From NCBI GenBank assembly GCA_050246595.1, contig JBFWVT010000010.1:1-64000 (forward strand): 64,000 bases of DNA, read 5' to 3'. Below, in pieces: positions 1-8,126 of this stretch. This DNA comes from DATARH01 sp050246595. Its GTDB lineage: Bacteria; Pseudomonadota; Alphaproteobacteria; ATCC43930; CGMCC-115725. Both the position numbers and the translations under genes were made by a program. Numbering within the stretch: position 1 is the first letter of the stretch; every line of letters begins with the position of its first letter. The notes below the pieces were generated by a model that was given only the letters and a program-made list of their open reading frames with translations, ran no database searches and had not been told where the DNA came from.

Positions 1-111
1 GATCCGCGCACCACCGAGGACACGTGGCGCCAGATCGGCTCCTTGCTCGATCATTTCACCGCACAGGAATGCGCAAACTACCTCGCCAATGCCGGCTACG
101 CTTCAACCTGA
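1..111 (+). CDS. IS630-family transposase, C-terminal fragment (cut by window edge)
   Basis: The frame is open from base 1 to a TGA at 109-111 and encodes 36 residues ending in QECANYLANAGYAST. A cysteine followed by NY(F/L)xNAGY close to the stop is the usual C-terminus of IS630/Tc1-mariner-type DDE transposases. Only the tail is visible, so whether the upstream catalytic part is intact cannot be judged. The terminal inverted repeat and TA target duplication should lie just downstream, between here and the GST gene that ends at 124, but I could not mark them with confidence. A second, decayed relative lies at 34749-35040. Confidence 0.7.
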   Translation, partial: DPRTTEDTWRQIGSLLDHFTAQECANYLANAGYAST

Positions 112-123
112 TGCGATCACGCT

Positions 124-780
124 CTAGAATTCGTAGGCTTCGACGATCATCGGTTCGTTGCGCGCCGCGACCACCCATTCCTGCATCGCCGGGATGGCCA
201 TGACCGCGGCGCAATAGTCCTCGGCTTCGCTTTCGAGGTCGATCTTGTAGGTGCGGAAGCGGGTGACGACCGGGGCGTACATCGCGTCGGCGATCGTGAA
301 CGGACCGAACAGGAACTCGCCCTTCCCATCGCCAAAGCGGGCACGGCAGTCGCGCCAGATCGCCATGATCCGGTTGATGTCGGCCTGCGCCTCGGAACTC
401 AGCTTGCGGCCCGGAAAACTCGACCGGATGTTCATCGGCATTTCCTGCCGCATCGCCGCGAACCCGGCGTGCATTTCGGCGCTGACTGAGCGCGCCGCGG
501 CGCGGGCGACCGGATCGCTCGGCCATAGTCCAGCATCCGGGAAAATCTCGGCCAGATATTCGCAAATGGCAAAACTGTCCCAGACCGTCAGATCGCGGTG
601 CCGCAATGCCGGCACCCGTCCCGACGGCGAGTACTGGATTACGGTCTGCCGGCTGCCGGGCTGGTAGAGCGGGATCACGACCTCATCGAATTCGGCCGCC
701 GTCGATTTCAGGGCCAGCCATGCCCGCAACGACCACGACGCGTAATTCTTGTTGCCGAGATAAATCGTCAGGTCGCTCAT
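124..780 (-). CDS. Glutathione S-transferase family protein
   Basis: Encodes 218 residues, the usual size of a cytosolic GST. The N-terminal thioredoxin-like domain (about residues 3-82) starts with a beta strand and the loop NKNYASWSLRAWL, then has the glutathione-binding SGRVPAL stretch with the cis-proline and a WDSFAICEYLAE helix. The rest is the all-helical GST domain. The family conjugates or reduces electrophiles with glutathione in the cytoplasm; the substrate cannot be predicted. It stands alone between the transposase tail and an aldo/keto reductase on the same strand, and might be co-transcribed with the latter (about 100 bp gap). Confidence 0.9.
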   Translation of the reverse strand: MSDLTIYLGNKNYASWSLRAWLALKSTAAEFDEVVIPLYQPGSRQTVIQYSPSGRVPALRHRDLTVWDSFAICEYLAEIFPDAGLWPSDPVARAAARSVSAEMHAGFAAMRQEMPMNIRSSFPGRKLSSEAQADINRIMAIWRDCRARFGDGKGEFLFGPFTIADAMYAPVVTRFRTYKIDLESEAEDYCAAVMAIPAMQEWVVAARNEPMIVEAYEF

Positions 781-884
781 CGCATTTGCTCAGGTTGTTC
801 GCGCCCGTTGTTCCAGGGCGCTTGACGATAACAGCGTTGCCCCCGCAATCGAGCCGGACCCCGACCGGGGGGTATGCGGACAGC

Positions 885-1745
885 TTAGAGCATGCCGAGC
901 GGTGTGCGCGAGGTCGGCGGCGGAAAGGCACGGTCGAGCACCGCGAGATCCTGCTCGTCGAGGATCAGATCGGCGGCGGCGCGGTTCTCGCGCACATGGT
1001 CGAGCTTTGTCGCTTTCGGGATCACGATCATGCCGTCCTGGCGCAGCAGCCACGCCAGCGCGACCTGCGCCGCGGTCGCGCCGTGCCGCGATCCGACCTC
1101 GCGCAGCGCGCGGTTGTTGAGCATGCGTCCCTGTTCGAGCGGCGAATAGGCCATGATCGCGATCCCGCGCTCGCGGCACCACGGGATCAGCTCCCATTCC
1201 GGACCGCGCCGGCTGAGATTGTACAGGATCTGGTTGGCCGCGACCGTTTCGCCGCCGGCCAGCGCGACCCATTCGCGCATGTCCGCGGTGTTGAAATTGC
1301 TGACCCCGTGATGGCGGATTTTTCCCTCCCGTTGCAGCTTCTCAAACCCGGCCAGCGTGTCGGCGAGGGGCACCGAACCGCGCCAATGCAGCAGATAGAG
1401 GTCGATCCGATCGGTCCTGAGCCGCTTCAGGCTGCGCTCGCAGGCCTCGACGACCCCGCGTTGCGAGGCGTTGGACGGCAATACCTTGCTGACGATGAAC
1501 AGCCGGTCGCGCAAACCCGTCGCGGCCTCGGCCACGATCTCCTCGGCGGCGCCATTGCCGTACATCTCGGCCGTATCGATCAGATTCATGCCGAGTTCGA
1601 TGCCATGCCGCACGGCGGCGGCTTCGTCGGCGGCGCGACGGCGGTCCTCGCCCATGTGCCAGGTGCCGAGACCAAAACCCGGCACGCTCTCGCCCCCCGG
1701 CAATCGCACACTGGGCAGTGTCGCTGTCGGTCTCGTGTCGGTCAT
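885..1745 (-). CDS. Aldo/keto reductase
   Basis: Encodes 286 residues from the ATG at 1745 (MTDTRPTATL); the frame stays open further upstream but would run into rsmD, and the family normally starts near here. It is a TIM-barrel NADPH-dependent oxidoreductase with the full catalytic tetrad visible as Asp57, Tyr62, Lys87 and His120, and motifs GLGTWHMGE, LIDTAEMYG and IGVSNF-like HHGVSNF. The C-terminal IPKAT motif belongs to the cofactor site. These cytoplasmic enzymes reduce aldehydes and ketones. It lies 14 bp downstream of rsmD on the same strand and may share its transcript. The physiological substrate is unknown. Confidence 0.92.
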   Translation of the reverse strand: MTDTRPTATLPSVRLPGGESVPGFGLGTWHMGEDRRRAADEAAAVRHGIELGMNLIDTAEMYGNGAAEEIVAEAATGLRDRLFIVSKVLPSNASQRGVVEACERSLKRLRTDRIDLYLLHWRGSVPLADTLAGFEKLQREGKIRHHGVSNFNTADMREWVALAGGETVAANQILYNLSRRGPEWELIPWCRERGIAIMAYSPLEQGRMLNNRALREVGSRHGATAAQVALAWLLRQDGMIVIPKATKLDHVRENRAAADLILDEQDLAVLDRAFPPPTSRTPLGML

Positions 1746-1759
1746 AGCCGGTCTCCTCG

Positions 1760-2356
1760 TCAGCCGGGCTCGTAACGCAGAAAGACGAGCCGAGCCGCAC
1801 CATAAACGCGCTCGTCGAGCGGCGCGAAGCCGGAAAGCGGCGTCCATCGCTCCGCCGCCGCCAGCTCGACGATAGCCAGCGCCCCCGGAGCGAGCCACCC
1901 CGAAGCGGCGAGCGCCGGCAGCGCGGCGGCCGCGAGACCGCTCCCGTAGGGCGGGTCGAGAAACGCCGCCGCACAGGCAAACGCCGCGCGCGGCGGCCGC
2001 GTCGCATCGCCCGCGACGATATGCGCGCGGTCCTCCTCGCCGAGCGCTCCGATGTTGCGGCGCAGCGCGGTCAGCGCCTCGCGGCCGTTGTCGATAAAGG
2101 CGGCGGTGGCGGCGCCTCGCGACAGCGCTTCGAGACCGAGCGCACCGGTGCCGGCAAACGCGTCGAGCACCGGACGCCCGGCAAACGGCAACCCCTCCGC
2201 CGCGAAACCGCCATGCGACAGGATGTTGAACAGCGCCTCGCGGGCGCGGTCGCCGGTGGGTCTGACCAAATCGCCGGACGGCACGACAAGGCGGCGCCCG
2301 CGATGCACGCCGCCGACAATACGCAGCCCGCGGCGCTCCGGATCAGAAGAACGCAT
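1760..2356 (-). CDS. rsmD: 16S rRNA (guanine(966)-N(2))-methyltransferase RsmD
   Basis: Encodes 198 residues from the ATG at 2356; a TTG 15 bp upstream is the alternative start. RsmD methylates N2 of G966 in 16S rRNA in the 30S subunit, using S-adenosylmethionine. The family signature is clear: RIVGGVHRGR near the start, RPTGDRAREALFNIL, the SAM-binding FAGTGALGLEALSRGA and the catalytic FLDPPYG motif (the NPPY type of amino-methyltransferases). In many relatives rsmD follows a pseudouridine synthase gene directly; here rluB is on the same strand but two unrelated genes lie between them. Confidence 0.93.
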   Translation of the reverse strand: MRSSDPERRGLRIVGGVHRGRRLVVPSGDLVRPTGDRAREALFNILSHGGFAAEGLPFAGRPVLDAFAGTGALGLEALSRGAATAAFIDNGREALTALRRNIGALGEEDRAHIVAGDATRPPRAAFACAAAFLDPPYGSGLAAAALPALAASGWLAPGALAIVELAAAERWTPLSGFAPLDERVYGAARLVFLRYEPG

Positions 2357-2462
2357 GCCAGCTACCGTCAAGCCTATGTGCGCGCATCGTTTCCAGCGTC
2401 CTCACGGATACACCGTCAGGGGCTGGCATAATGGGCCGTGGATTTCCAATTAGGGGCCACGG

Positions 2463-2729
2463 ATGGCTGTCTTTGACTCACTCGGCTACGCCCGCTTTCT
2501 GCGCGAAGGCGGCGTGCCGCCGGACCAAGCCGAGACGCACGCAGAAGCGGCGCGGCGCTTCGCTGTTGCCGACTTGGTGACGAGAGACGATCTCGACGTT
2601 TTCCGCCGCGAAATGGACACCAAGTTCGATGCCCAGACGCTGCGCATTACCGTTCGCCTTGGCGCGATGCTCGCGGCCGGCTTCGGGTTGATGACCGCCG
2701 TGATCGGCTTACTGATCCGCCTTCACTAA
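2463..2729 (+). CDS. Small DUF1640-like protein with coiled coil and C-terminal membrane helix
   Basis: Encodes 88 residues. The N-terminal half reads GVPPDQAETHAEAARRFA, followed by LVTRDDLDVFRREMDTKF, the pattern of DUF1640 (CCDC90-like) proteins: an amphipathic helix, then a coiled coil built on the TRDDL/TKxDL motif. Residues about 62-86 form one hydrophobic membrane-spanning helix. Such proteins are usually small inner-membrane coiled-coil proteins of unknown function. It is on the opposite strand to its neighbours, between rsmD and the purine permease. The sequences CCGTGG (2436-2441) and CCACGG (2457-2462) could pair into a hairpin that ends directly at the start codon. The family assignment is by motif only. 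Confidence 0.75.
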   Translation: MAVFDSLGYARFLREGGVPPDQAETHAEAARRFAVADLVTRDDLDVFRREMDTKFDAQTLRITVRLGAMLAAGFGLMTAVIGLLIRLH

Positions 2730-2767
2730 CTCTCGCCCCGCCGCCACCTTCCTGACAACGGTAACCG

Positions 2768-4057
2768 TCAGAAGAACGCATATTTTAGAACAAACAGCGC
2801 GGCGAGCGCACTCATCACCGGCCCGGCCTCGGCGATGCGCCCGCACAGCAGCTTGACCGCGACATAGGCGATGAAGCCGAGCGCGATCCCGGTCGCGATC
2901 GAGAAGGTCAGCGGCATCGCCAGGACGGTGACGACAGCCGGCGCGTATTCGGTCACATCCTCCCAGTCGAGTTCGGCAAAGCCGCGCGCCATCATGCAGG
3001 CGACAAACAGCAGCGCCGGCGCGGTCGCGTAGACCGGCACCGAATGCGCCAGCGGCGCCAGAAACAGGGTCAGCAGAAACAGTACCGCGACCGTCACGCC
3101 GACCAGCCCGGTGCGGCCTCCGGCCTTTACGCCGGCGGCGCTCTCGACGTAGCTGGTAACGCTCGACGTGCCGAGCGCCGCGCCGCCCATCGCGCCGAGC
3201 GCGGCCGTCGCGAAGACCCGCCTCGCACGCGGCAGACGGCCGTCGGCGTCGAGCAGACCGGCGCGGTGCGCCACCCCGATCAGCGTCCCGGTATTGTCGA
3301 ACAGAACCACAAACAGGAACACGAAAACGACCGTCCCCAGACCGAGATGCAGCGCATCGCCGAGATCGAGGGCGAGAAAGGTCGGCGCAAGGCTCGGCGG
3401 CGCCGAGACGGTGCCGAAAAACGGCGAGACCCCGAACACGATCCCGGCCCCGGCGGCGGCGAGCACACCGATGATCAGCGCGCCCGGCACACCGAGACGG
3501 TCGAGCGCGACCATCACGACAAACCCGGAAGCGGCGAGCAGTGCCGCCGGCGCGTGCAGATCGCCGAGCGTCACGAGCGTATCCGGGCTGGCGACGACGA
3601 TACCGGCATCCTTCAGCGCGATGATCCCGAGAAACAGCCCGATCCCGGCCGAGATCGCCATTTTCTGCGAGCGCGGGATCGCATCGACGATCCACCGTCG
3701 TAGCGGCGTCAGGGCGATGACAAGGAACAGCAGACCGGACAGGAACACCGCGCCGAGCGCCACCTGCCAGTTGAATTGCATTCCCTTGACGACCGTGTAG
3801 GTGAAATAGGCGTTGATCCCCATCCCCGGCGCAAGCGCGATCGGGTAGTTTGCCCACAGCGCCATCAGCAGCGTCGCTCCGGACGCCGCGAGACAGGTCG
3901 CGACAAAGACCGCGCCGCGATCCATCCCGGCTTCGGCCAGGATCACCGGGTTGACAAAGGCGATATAGGCCATCGTCAGCCAGGTCGTGGCGCCGGCGAT
4001 CAGTTCGGTCCGTAGCGTGCTGCCGCTGGCGGTCACGCCAAAAAACCGGTCGATCAT
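2768..4057 (-). CDS. NCS2 family purine permease (AzgA/GhxP-like)
   Basis: Encodes 429 residues from the ATG at 4057 (MIDRFFGV); the upstream extension is rejected because family members start at this point. The protein is almost entirely hydrophobic, about 12-14 membrane segments. Family signatures are TELIAGATTWLTMAYIAFVNP at the start, GMGINAYF, GLFLGIIALKDAG, and the FDNTGTL and ESAAGVKAGGRTGL motifs of the AzgA-type guanine/hypoxanthine or adenine permeases. It would import a purine base by proton symport across the inner membrane. It separates rluB from rsmD on the same strand. Which purine it carries cannot be told from sequence alone. Confidence 0.93.
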   Translation of the reverse strand: MIDRFFGVTASGSTLRTELIAGATTWLTMAYIAFVNPVILAEAGMDRGAVFVATCLAASGATLLMALWANYPIALAPGMGINAYFTYTVVKGMQFNWQVALGAVFLSGLLFLVIALTPLRRWIVDAIPRSQKMAISAGIGLFLGIIALKDAGIVVASPDTLVTLGDLHAPAALLAASGFVVMVALDRLGVPGALIIGVLAAAGAGIVFGVSPFFGTVSAPPSLAPTFLALDLGDALHLGLGTVVFVFLFVVLFDNTGTLIGVAHRAGLLDADGRLPRARRVFATAALGAMGGAALGTSSVTSYVESAAGVKAGGRTGLVGVTVAVLFLLTLFLAPLAHSVPVYATAPALLFVACMMARGFAELDWEDVTEYAPAVVTVLAMPLTFSIATGIALGFIAYVAVKLLCGRIAEAGPVMSALAALFVLKYAFF

Positions 4058-4256
4058 TGCGTTCTCGCGGAAAGCGGCAAGACTGCGGCCCGTTTCGCCG
4101 AGATTGCTTCGCAGTTCCGTGTCTCGCAATGACAAACTCGCCGGCGTCGTACCGCTGGCTTGAAGGTCACGAGAATTGCCGCAATCGCATTGCATATGGC
4201 GCGCCTGGTGACGCGCGACGATGCACTCCCGCAATTCTCTGTTCGGCTATGATATG

Positions 4257-5087
4257 TCAGTCCTCGGCGCCGTCCGCCGGCAAGCGCGAAGCGGTGCCGT
4301 GCCGCCGGCCCGCATTCCGCGCTCCGGGCGCCGCGAACGAGCTGCCGAGCTGCTCGCGCAACACCTTCGCCGGCACTTCCTCGATCTCGCCGCGGCCGAG
4401 ATGGCCAAGCTGAAACGGGCCGTAGGCGACCCGGATCAGCCGCGTCACCGAATGGCCGAGATGTTCGAGGACGCGGCGCACCTCGCGGTTCTTGCCTTCC
4501 TGCAACGACAGGGTCAGCCAGGCGTTTGATCCCTGCGTCCGGTCGAGCGCGGCGCGGATCGGGCCGTAGGCGACGCCGTCGATCGCGATGCCGCGCGCCA
4601 GCGTCGCGAGGCGGGAGGGATCGACCGCGCCATGCACGCGCACCCGATAGCGCCGCACCCAGCCGGTCGCCGGCAGTTCGAGACGGCGAGCCAGCGCGCC
4701 GTCATTGGTCAACAGCAGCAGCCCTTCGGAATTGAGATCGAGCCGTCCGATCGAGATCAGCCGCGGCAGACCTGCCGGCAGCGCGCCAAACACGGTCGGC
4801 CGGCCCTTTTCATCGCGATGCGTCGTGACGAGCCCGACCGGTTTGTGGTAGCGCCACAGGCGCGGCCGTTCGGGTTCCGGCAGTCTTTTGCCGTCGACGC
4901 GGATATCGCTGTCGGCGGTGACGGTGACGGCCGGGCTGGTCAGGATCTCGCCATCGACGGAAACCCGTCCCTCGGCGATCCAGCGCTCGGCGTCGCGCCG
5001 CGAGCACAGCCCGGCGCGCGCGATCGCCTTGGCGATGCGTTCTGGCTGCCCGGTTGCGGTCGGAGGCTTTGAGTGTGCGTTCGGCAT
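4257..5087 (-). CDS. rluB: 23S rRNA pseudouridine synthase, RluB/RsuA family
   Basis: Encodes 276 residues from the ATG at 5087 (MPNAHSKPP). It starts with an S4 RNA-binding domain (RIAKAIARAGLCSRRDAERWI, about residues 17-75) followed by the RsuA-family catalytic domain with the signature GRLDLNSEGLLLLTNDG, in which the Asp is the catalytic nucleophile, and the later EGKNREVRR motif. RluB makes pseudouridine 2605 in the 23S rRNA; RluE, RluF and RsuA relatives share these motifs, so the exact target is by best fit. A basic, low-complexity C-terminal tail of about 30 residues follows. It is transcribed divergently from tadA, with 68 bp between the starts. Confidence 0.9.
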   Translation of the reverse strand: MPNAHSKPPTATGQPERIAKAIARAGLCSRRDAERWIAEGRVSVDGEILTSPAVTVTADSDIRVDGKRLPEPERPRLWRYHKPVGLVTTHRDEKGRPTVFGALPAGLPRLISIGRLDLNSEGLLLLTNDGALARRLELPATGWVRRYRVRVHGAVDPSRLATLARGIAIDGVAYGPIRAALDRTQGSNAWLTLSLQEGKNREVRRVLEHLGHSVTRLIRVAYGPFQLGHLGRGEIEEVPAKVLREQLGSSFAAPGARNAGRRHGTASRLPADGAED

Positions 5088-5155
5088 TGTCCAAAATATC
5101 GGGCGGGCGCGGCGGCGGGCGCAACGACCAGATAGGCCGGGCGCGCCGGAGCACA

Positions 5156-5599
5156 ATGCCCGGCGCGATGACCCTGGCTCTTGCCGAGGCCGCGGCGGCG
5201 GCCGAGTGGGGAGACGTGCCGGTCGGCGCGGTTCTGCTCGATCCCTCCGGCGCCGTGATCGCCGCTTCCGGCAACCGGGTCGAGCGCGACCGCGACCCGA
5301 CCGCGCATGCCGAGATGCTGGTCCTGCGCGCCGGCGCCGCCCGGCTCGGGCTGAAGCGCCTGGTTGGCTGCGATCTGTACGCGACGCTCGAACCGTGCCC
5401 GATGTGCGCCGCCGCGATCGGTTTGGCGCGCATCCGCCGGCTCTATTTCGGCGCCTATGACCCGAAGAGCGGCGGTGTCGAGCACGGTCCGCGCCTCTTC
5501 GCCCAGCCGACCTGCCATCATCGGCCGGAGGTCTATGGCGGCATCGGCGAGCGCGCCGCCGGCGACCTGCTGCGCGGCTTCTTCGCAACCAGACGGTGA
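5156..5599 (+). CDS. tadA: tRNA-specific adenosine deaminase TadA
   Basis: Encodes 147 residues from the ATG at 5156, preceded by GGAG at 5148-5151; a second ATG at 5168 is a possible alternative. TadA deaminates adenosine-34 to inosine in the anticodon of tRNA-Arg(ACG). The zinc site of the cytidine-deaminase fold is complete: His51-Ala-Glu53 (HAE, Glu being the proton shuttle) and PCPMC with Cys81 and Cys84. The motif WGDVPVGAV and the C-terminal GGVEHGPRLF segment are typical of TadA rather than of guanine deaminase. It is divergent from rluB, a common arrangement in alphaproteobacteria. Confidence 0.93.
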   Translation: MPGAMTLALAEAAAAAEWGDVPVGAVLLDPSGAVIAASGNRVERDRDPTAHAEMLVLRAGAARLGLKRLVGCDLYATLEPCPMCAAAIGLARIRRLYFGAYDPKSGGVEHGPRLFAQPTCHHRPEVYGGIGERAAGDLLRGFFATRR

Positions 5600-5619
5600 C
5601 CGGAACCGGGTACCGGTCA
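5597..5619. terminator. Possible bidirectional terminator hairpin between tadA and the cyclase gene
   Basis: TGACCGG at 5597-5603 pairs with CCGGTCA at 5613-5619 around a 9-nt loop. It sits exactly where two convergent genes end. No run of T follows on either strand, so its role as a terminator is inferred from position and pairing only. Confidence 0.35.
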
Positions 5620-6864
5620 GAGTTGCCAATCCTCGGGCGGCAGTTCGAACAGACGGTGCCGCTTGGCGAAGCCGCGCAATTCATAATGCCCGATCTCCCA
5701 CACCGGGCAGTCGAGCTGCTCGGCGAAAGCCTGCGACATGATCAGTGCGCGGTCGAGCTGCCGGTTGAACTGCTCGATGCGGCTGGTCAGGTTGACATCG
5801 GGGCCGATCACCGTGAAATCGAGCCGGTCGCCGGAACCGATATTGCCATACGACACCGTGCCGTAATGCAGCGCCAACCCGGCCTGCAGTACCGGACCGC
5901 CGCTTCCCATCCGCCGGTTGCGCTCGGCGAGCGCCCGCAGCGCCTGCATTGCCGCGTCCAGCGCCGTGCGGCACGCCGTCCTGCCGCCGTCGCGCCCCGC
6001 CTGCCGGAAGATTGCCAGAACCCCGTCGCCCATGATTTCGAGGACCTCGCCGCCCTGCCCGCGGACCGGCGGGAAAACGCAGTCGAAATACTCGTTGAGC
6101 AGTCGGATTACGGCACGCGGGCTCAGAATATTCGTCAGCATTGTGAAGTCGTGCAGATCGATCAGCATGATTGCGGCGGTAATCGTGCGCACGTCGCCGC
6201 GGCGGATCTGCCCGTCCAGGATCAGCTGGCTCGGCTCGTGGCCGACATAGGTGCTGAGCAGGGTCTCGACAAACCGCACCAGCGTCTTCGCCTCAGCGAC
6301 AGTCGAATAGGCCGGCAGCAGCGCATCCATCAGGCGCAGCGCCTCGGGCGGGAACCCCTCCGGGCGTTTGGTCGCCCAGGAGAGCGCGTTGACCGGCCCG
6401 GCCGCAAACGGCACCGGCGCAATGACATAATGGACGTAGCCTGCGTCGCGCAGCTCGTCGAGGATCGCGAAGGGCAGCAGGTCGCCGCTGTCGAGCCGCC
6501 AGTCGAGCCGGCGATGGCGGCGCGTCACCTCCCGCACCGGGCTTTCGAGATAGGTGGCGGTCTTTTCCAGGCCATGATCGAGAAATTGCTGCGCCAGCGG
6601 CTGGCCGGGTTTCCAGATCCGCGACACGCCGCGATAGCGCGGATGCAGCGCGCGAAGATGCAGCGAGGCGCGGTCCAGCGGCACTCCGGCGGCGGCGAGG
6701 CGCTCGCAGAGCGCGCTCAAAAGCTCGCCATTATCGGTCAGAAAGCGGCCCTCGGAGAAAAACCAATCAATCAGGCGCGGCGCCGCGGCGGCGAACATCT
6801 CCTCGCCGTTCCCGGCGGCAAGCGGCTGGGCCGGCGCCGCCGCGCCCGCGCGGGCGGCGATCAC
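5617..6864 (-). CDS. Class III adenylate/guanylate cyclase family protein
   Basis: Encodes 415 residues starting with GTG at 6864. The C-terminal third (about residues 225-400) is a class III cyclase homology domain: LIDLHDFT with metal-binding Asp236, GGEVLEIMGDG with the second metal Asp280, and IGPDVNLTSRIEQ containing the transition-state Asn and Arg. The N-terminal about 200 residues match no domain I can name, but proteins of this layout are common as one-domain regulated cyclases. At the base-recognition site the usual Lys is Glu276 (GEVLEIM), while the partner position is Thr351, so substrate preference is uncertain. Its GTG overlaps the TGA of the upstream secreted-protein gene (GTGA), suggesting translational coupling. 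Confidence 0.85.
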   Translation of the reverse strand: MIAARAGAAAPAQPLAAGNGEEMFAAAAPRLIDWFFSEGRFLTDNGELLSALCERLAAAGVPLDRASLHLRALHPRYRGVSRIWKPGQPLAQQFLDHGLEKTATYLESPVREVTRRHRRLDWRLDSGDLLPFAILDELRDAGYVHYVIAPVPFAAGPVNALSWATKRPEGFPPEALRLMDALLPAYSTVAEAKTLVRFVETLLSTYVGHEPSQLILDGQIRRGDVRTITAAIMLIDLHDFTMLTNILSPRAVIRLLNEYFDCVFPPVRGQGGEVLEIMGDGVLAIFRQAGRDGGRTACRTALDAAMQALRALAERNRRMGSGGPVLQAGLALHYGTVSYGNIGSGDRLDFTVIGPDVNLTSRIEQFNRQLDRALIMSQAFAEQLDCPVWEIGHYELRGFAKRHRLFELPPEDWQL

Positions 6865-7196
6865 CGCACCGGCACTGGCACCGGCTCCGGCATGCCGGGG
6901 AGCGGTGCGGGCGATGCCGGCGCCGGGGTCAGCGCGGAATTCACGGCATTCAGCCGGTGCATCACGTCGAGCTGCTCGCGGCTCAGACCCGACGGGTTTT
7001 GCACCGACAATTCGCGCTGCCTCTGCTGCAAGTCGGTGCGATAATTCCGCAGCATCTGTTGTTGCAGCGGGCTGTCGGACGCAGCCCGGTTCACCGCGTA
7101 GCCCGGCGGACCCGGCACCGAAACGGTCTGGGAGCGCGCCGTCTCAGGCGCGACGGCTGCCAGAAGCGCGACGAGGGAAAATAGAAAACGGCCCAT
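6861..7196 (-). CDS. Small secreted protein of unknown function, coupled to the cyclase gene
   Basis: Encodes 111 residues from the ATG at 7196. Residues 1-22 (MGRFLFSLVALLAAVAPETA) look like a Sec signal peptide with a cleavage site near Ala-Arg-Ser-Gln. The mature part is hydrophilic, rich in Gln and Arg, with a probable helix (SPLQQQMLRNYRTDLQQRQR) and a proline-rich tail (PAPASPAPLPGMPEPVPVPV). I do not recognise the family. Its stop codon overlaps the GTG start of the cyclase by four bases, so the two proteins are probably made together. The helical middle could be a periplasmic interaction segment; that is speculation. Confidence 0.7.
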   Translation of the reverse strand: MGRFLFSLVALLAAVAPETARSQTVSVPGPPGYAVNRAASDSPLQQQMLRNYRTDLQQRQRELSVQNPSGLSREQLDVMHRLNAVNSALTPAPASPAPLPGMPEPVPVPVR

Positions 7197-8126
7197 TCGT
7201 GGATTCCTCGATACCGCAGCCGGCCTCACCCGCCGCTCCTGGCGGAAGCAGGCAGCGAGGCCGGGCCGATGATGGCGATCATGTCGGATGGCGTGCCCGG
7301 CACGGCAATGAGCGTCGGCGGCGTCCTGTTGGAATTCGCCCTTTGGAATTCGGCGACAACCCGGAGGCGGCAGTGGGGGACGGCCCCGACAGCGAACCCG
7401 TCGACGACGGCGGCGCCATCGGCGGGCATACCCACTGCCCGTGATGCGGCTGACGACGCGCCAATCCGCCCCCGGGCGACCAGCGATGCGGCGCCCTTTT
7501 GGTATCTCCCCTCTTCGACATCGTCCGATAGGCGGGGTCGAGGCGATGACGCAAAGCACCTTACGAGACCCGGTTCTCGGCGGTCGCGCACCTGCCATCG
7601 TGCTTGCGCAAGCGATGTTCGACGCCGTTATTTCGGTCGAAGTGCCGAAATGTTGCCCCGTCCCAAAGGCGGATTTCTATGGTTGCGCCGTATGGATCGA
7701 TACTTGGCAGAGATGATCGCCTACCGGGAGGCGGTCACGAACGTGAATCGCGAGCGGACAACCCCTTATCCTGATGCAGTCGCTGCCTTCTTCAAGACGC
7801 TCCCAACGACGGCCTGCTCTTTACCATACACGGCGAGCATGTCACCTCCCTTAGCGGCTTCCAAAAGATTTGGAGAGGCATTTGATCGCAGGTTAAACGG
7901 CGTGACGCCGGCAGCCTCGATGATCTCGATTGCTCGCTTGTGTTCGGCTGATGGCGAATCGGCGCGGCCGCAGAGCAAGTCGAGGCGATATCGACGCATC
8001 GCTTGGGTATGTTCCGAGCCATCGTTTCCGTCCGTCGGCAGCGCGTCGGGCGGTCGGAACTCGAAAGTGCTGTACAAAAGCAGCAGGAACACTTACATGC
8101 TCTGCCATCCACAACGGAGGGCACAA
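7197..8126. other. Long gap with no convincing gene; possible gene remains
   Basis: About 930 bp. Open frames exist on both strands but none has a good start, recognisable domain or consistent codon bias across its length. The 7260-7440 part reads as a plausible but unidentified peptide on the minus strand. Part of the gap may hold decayed coding sequence. One weak small frame at 7766-7999 is listed separately. Confidence 0.5.
7766..7999 (-). CDS. Doubtful small hypothetical protein
   Basis: Encodes 77 residues from the ATG at 7999 (MRRYRLDLLCGRAD); a longer version could start at 8092. The peptide has an ordinary amino-acid mix with a probable helix (HKRAIEIIEAAG) followed by TPFNLRSN and LLEAAKGGDML, unlike the arginine-rich peptides of shadow frames in this GC-rich DNA. 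I do not recognise any family. There is no clear ribosome-binding site and codon use is weaker than in the neighbours. It could be a real short gene or the end of a decayed one. Confidence 0.3.
   Translation of the reverse strand: MRRYRLDLLCGRADSPSAEHKRAIEIIEAAGVTPFNLRSNASPNLLEAAKGGDMLAVYGKEQAVVGSVLKKAATASG

Noticed and set aside
2436..2462. CCGTGG/CCACGG hairpin just before the DUF1640-like gene as a riboswitch
   Set aside because: A 6-bp stem is too little for such a claim; noted only as a possible block of the start codon.
5596..7044. A 482-codon open frame on the plus strand over the cyclase gene
   Set aside because: Antisense shadow of the cyclase; composition is arginine/glutamine-rich and no motif fits a protein family.
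7269..8126. Long N-terminal extension of coiled-coil paralog A
   Set aside because: The ATG at 8127 has a strong ribosome-binding site and matches the paralog; the upstream part has no coding character.
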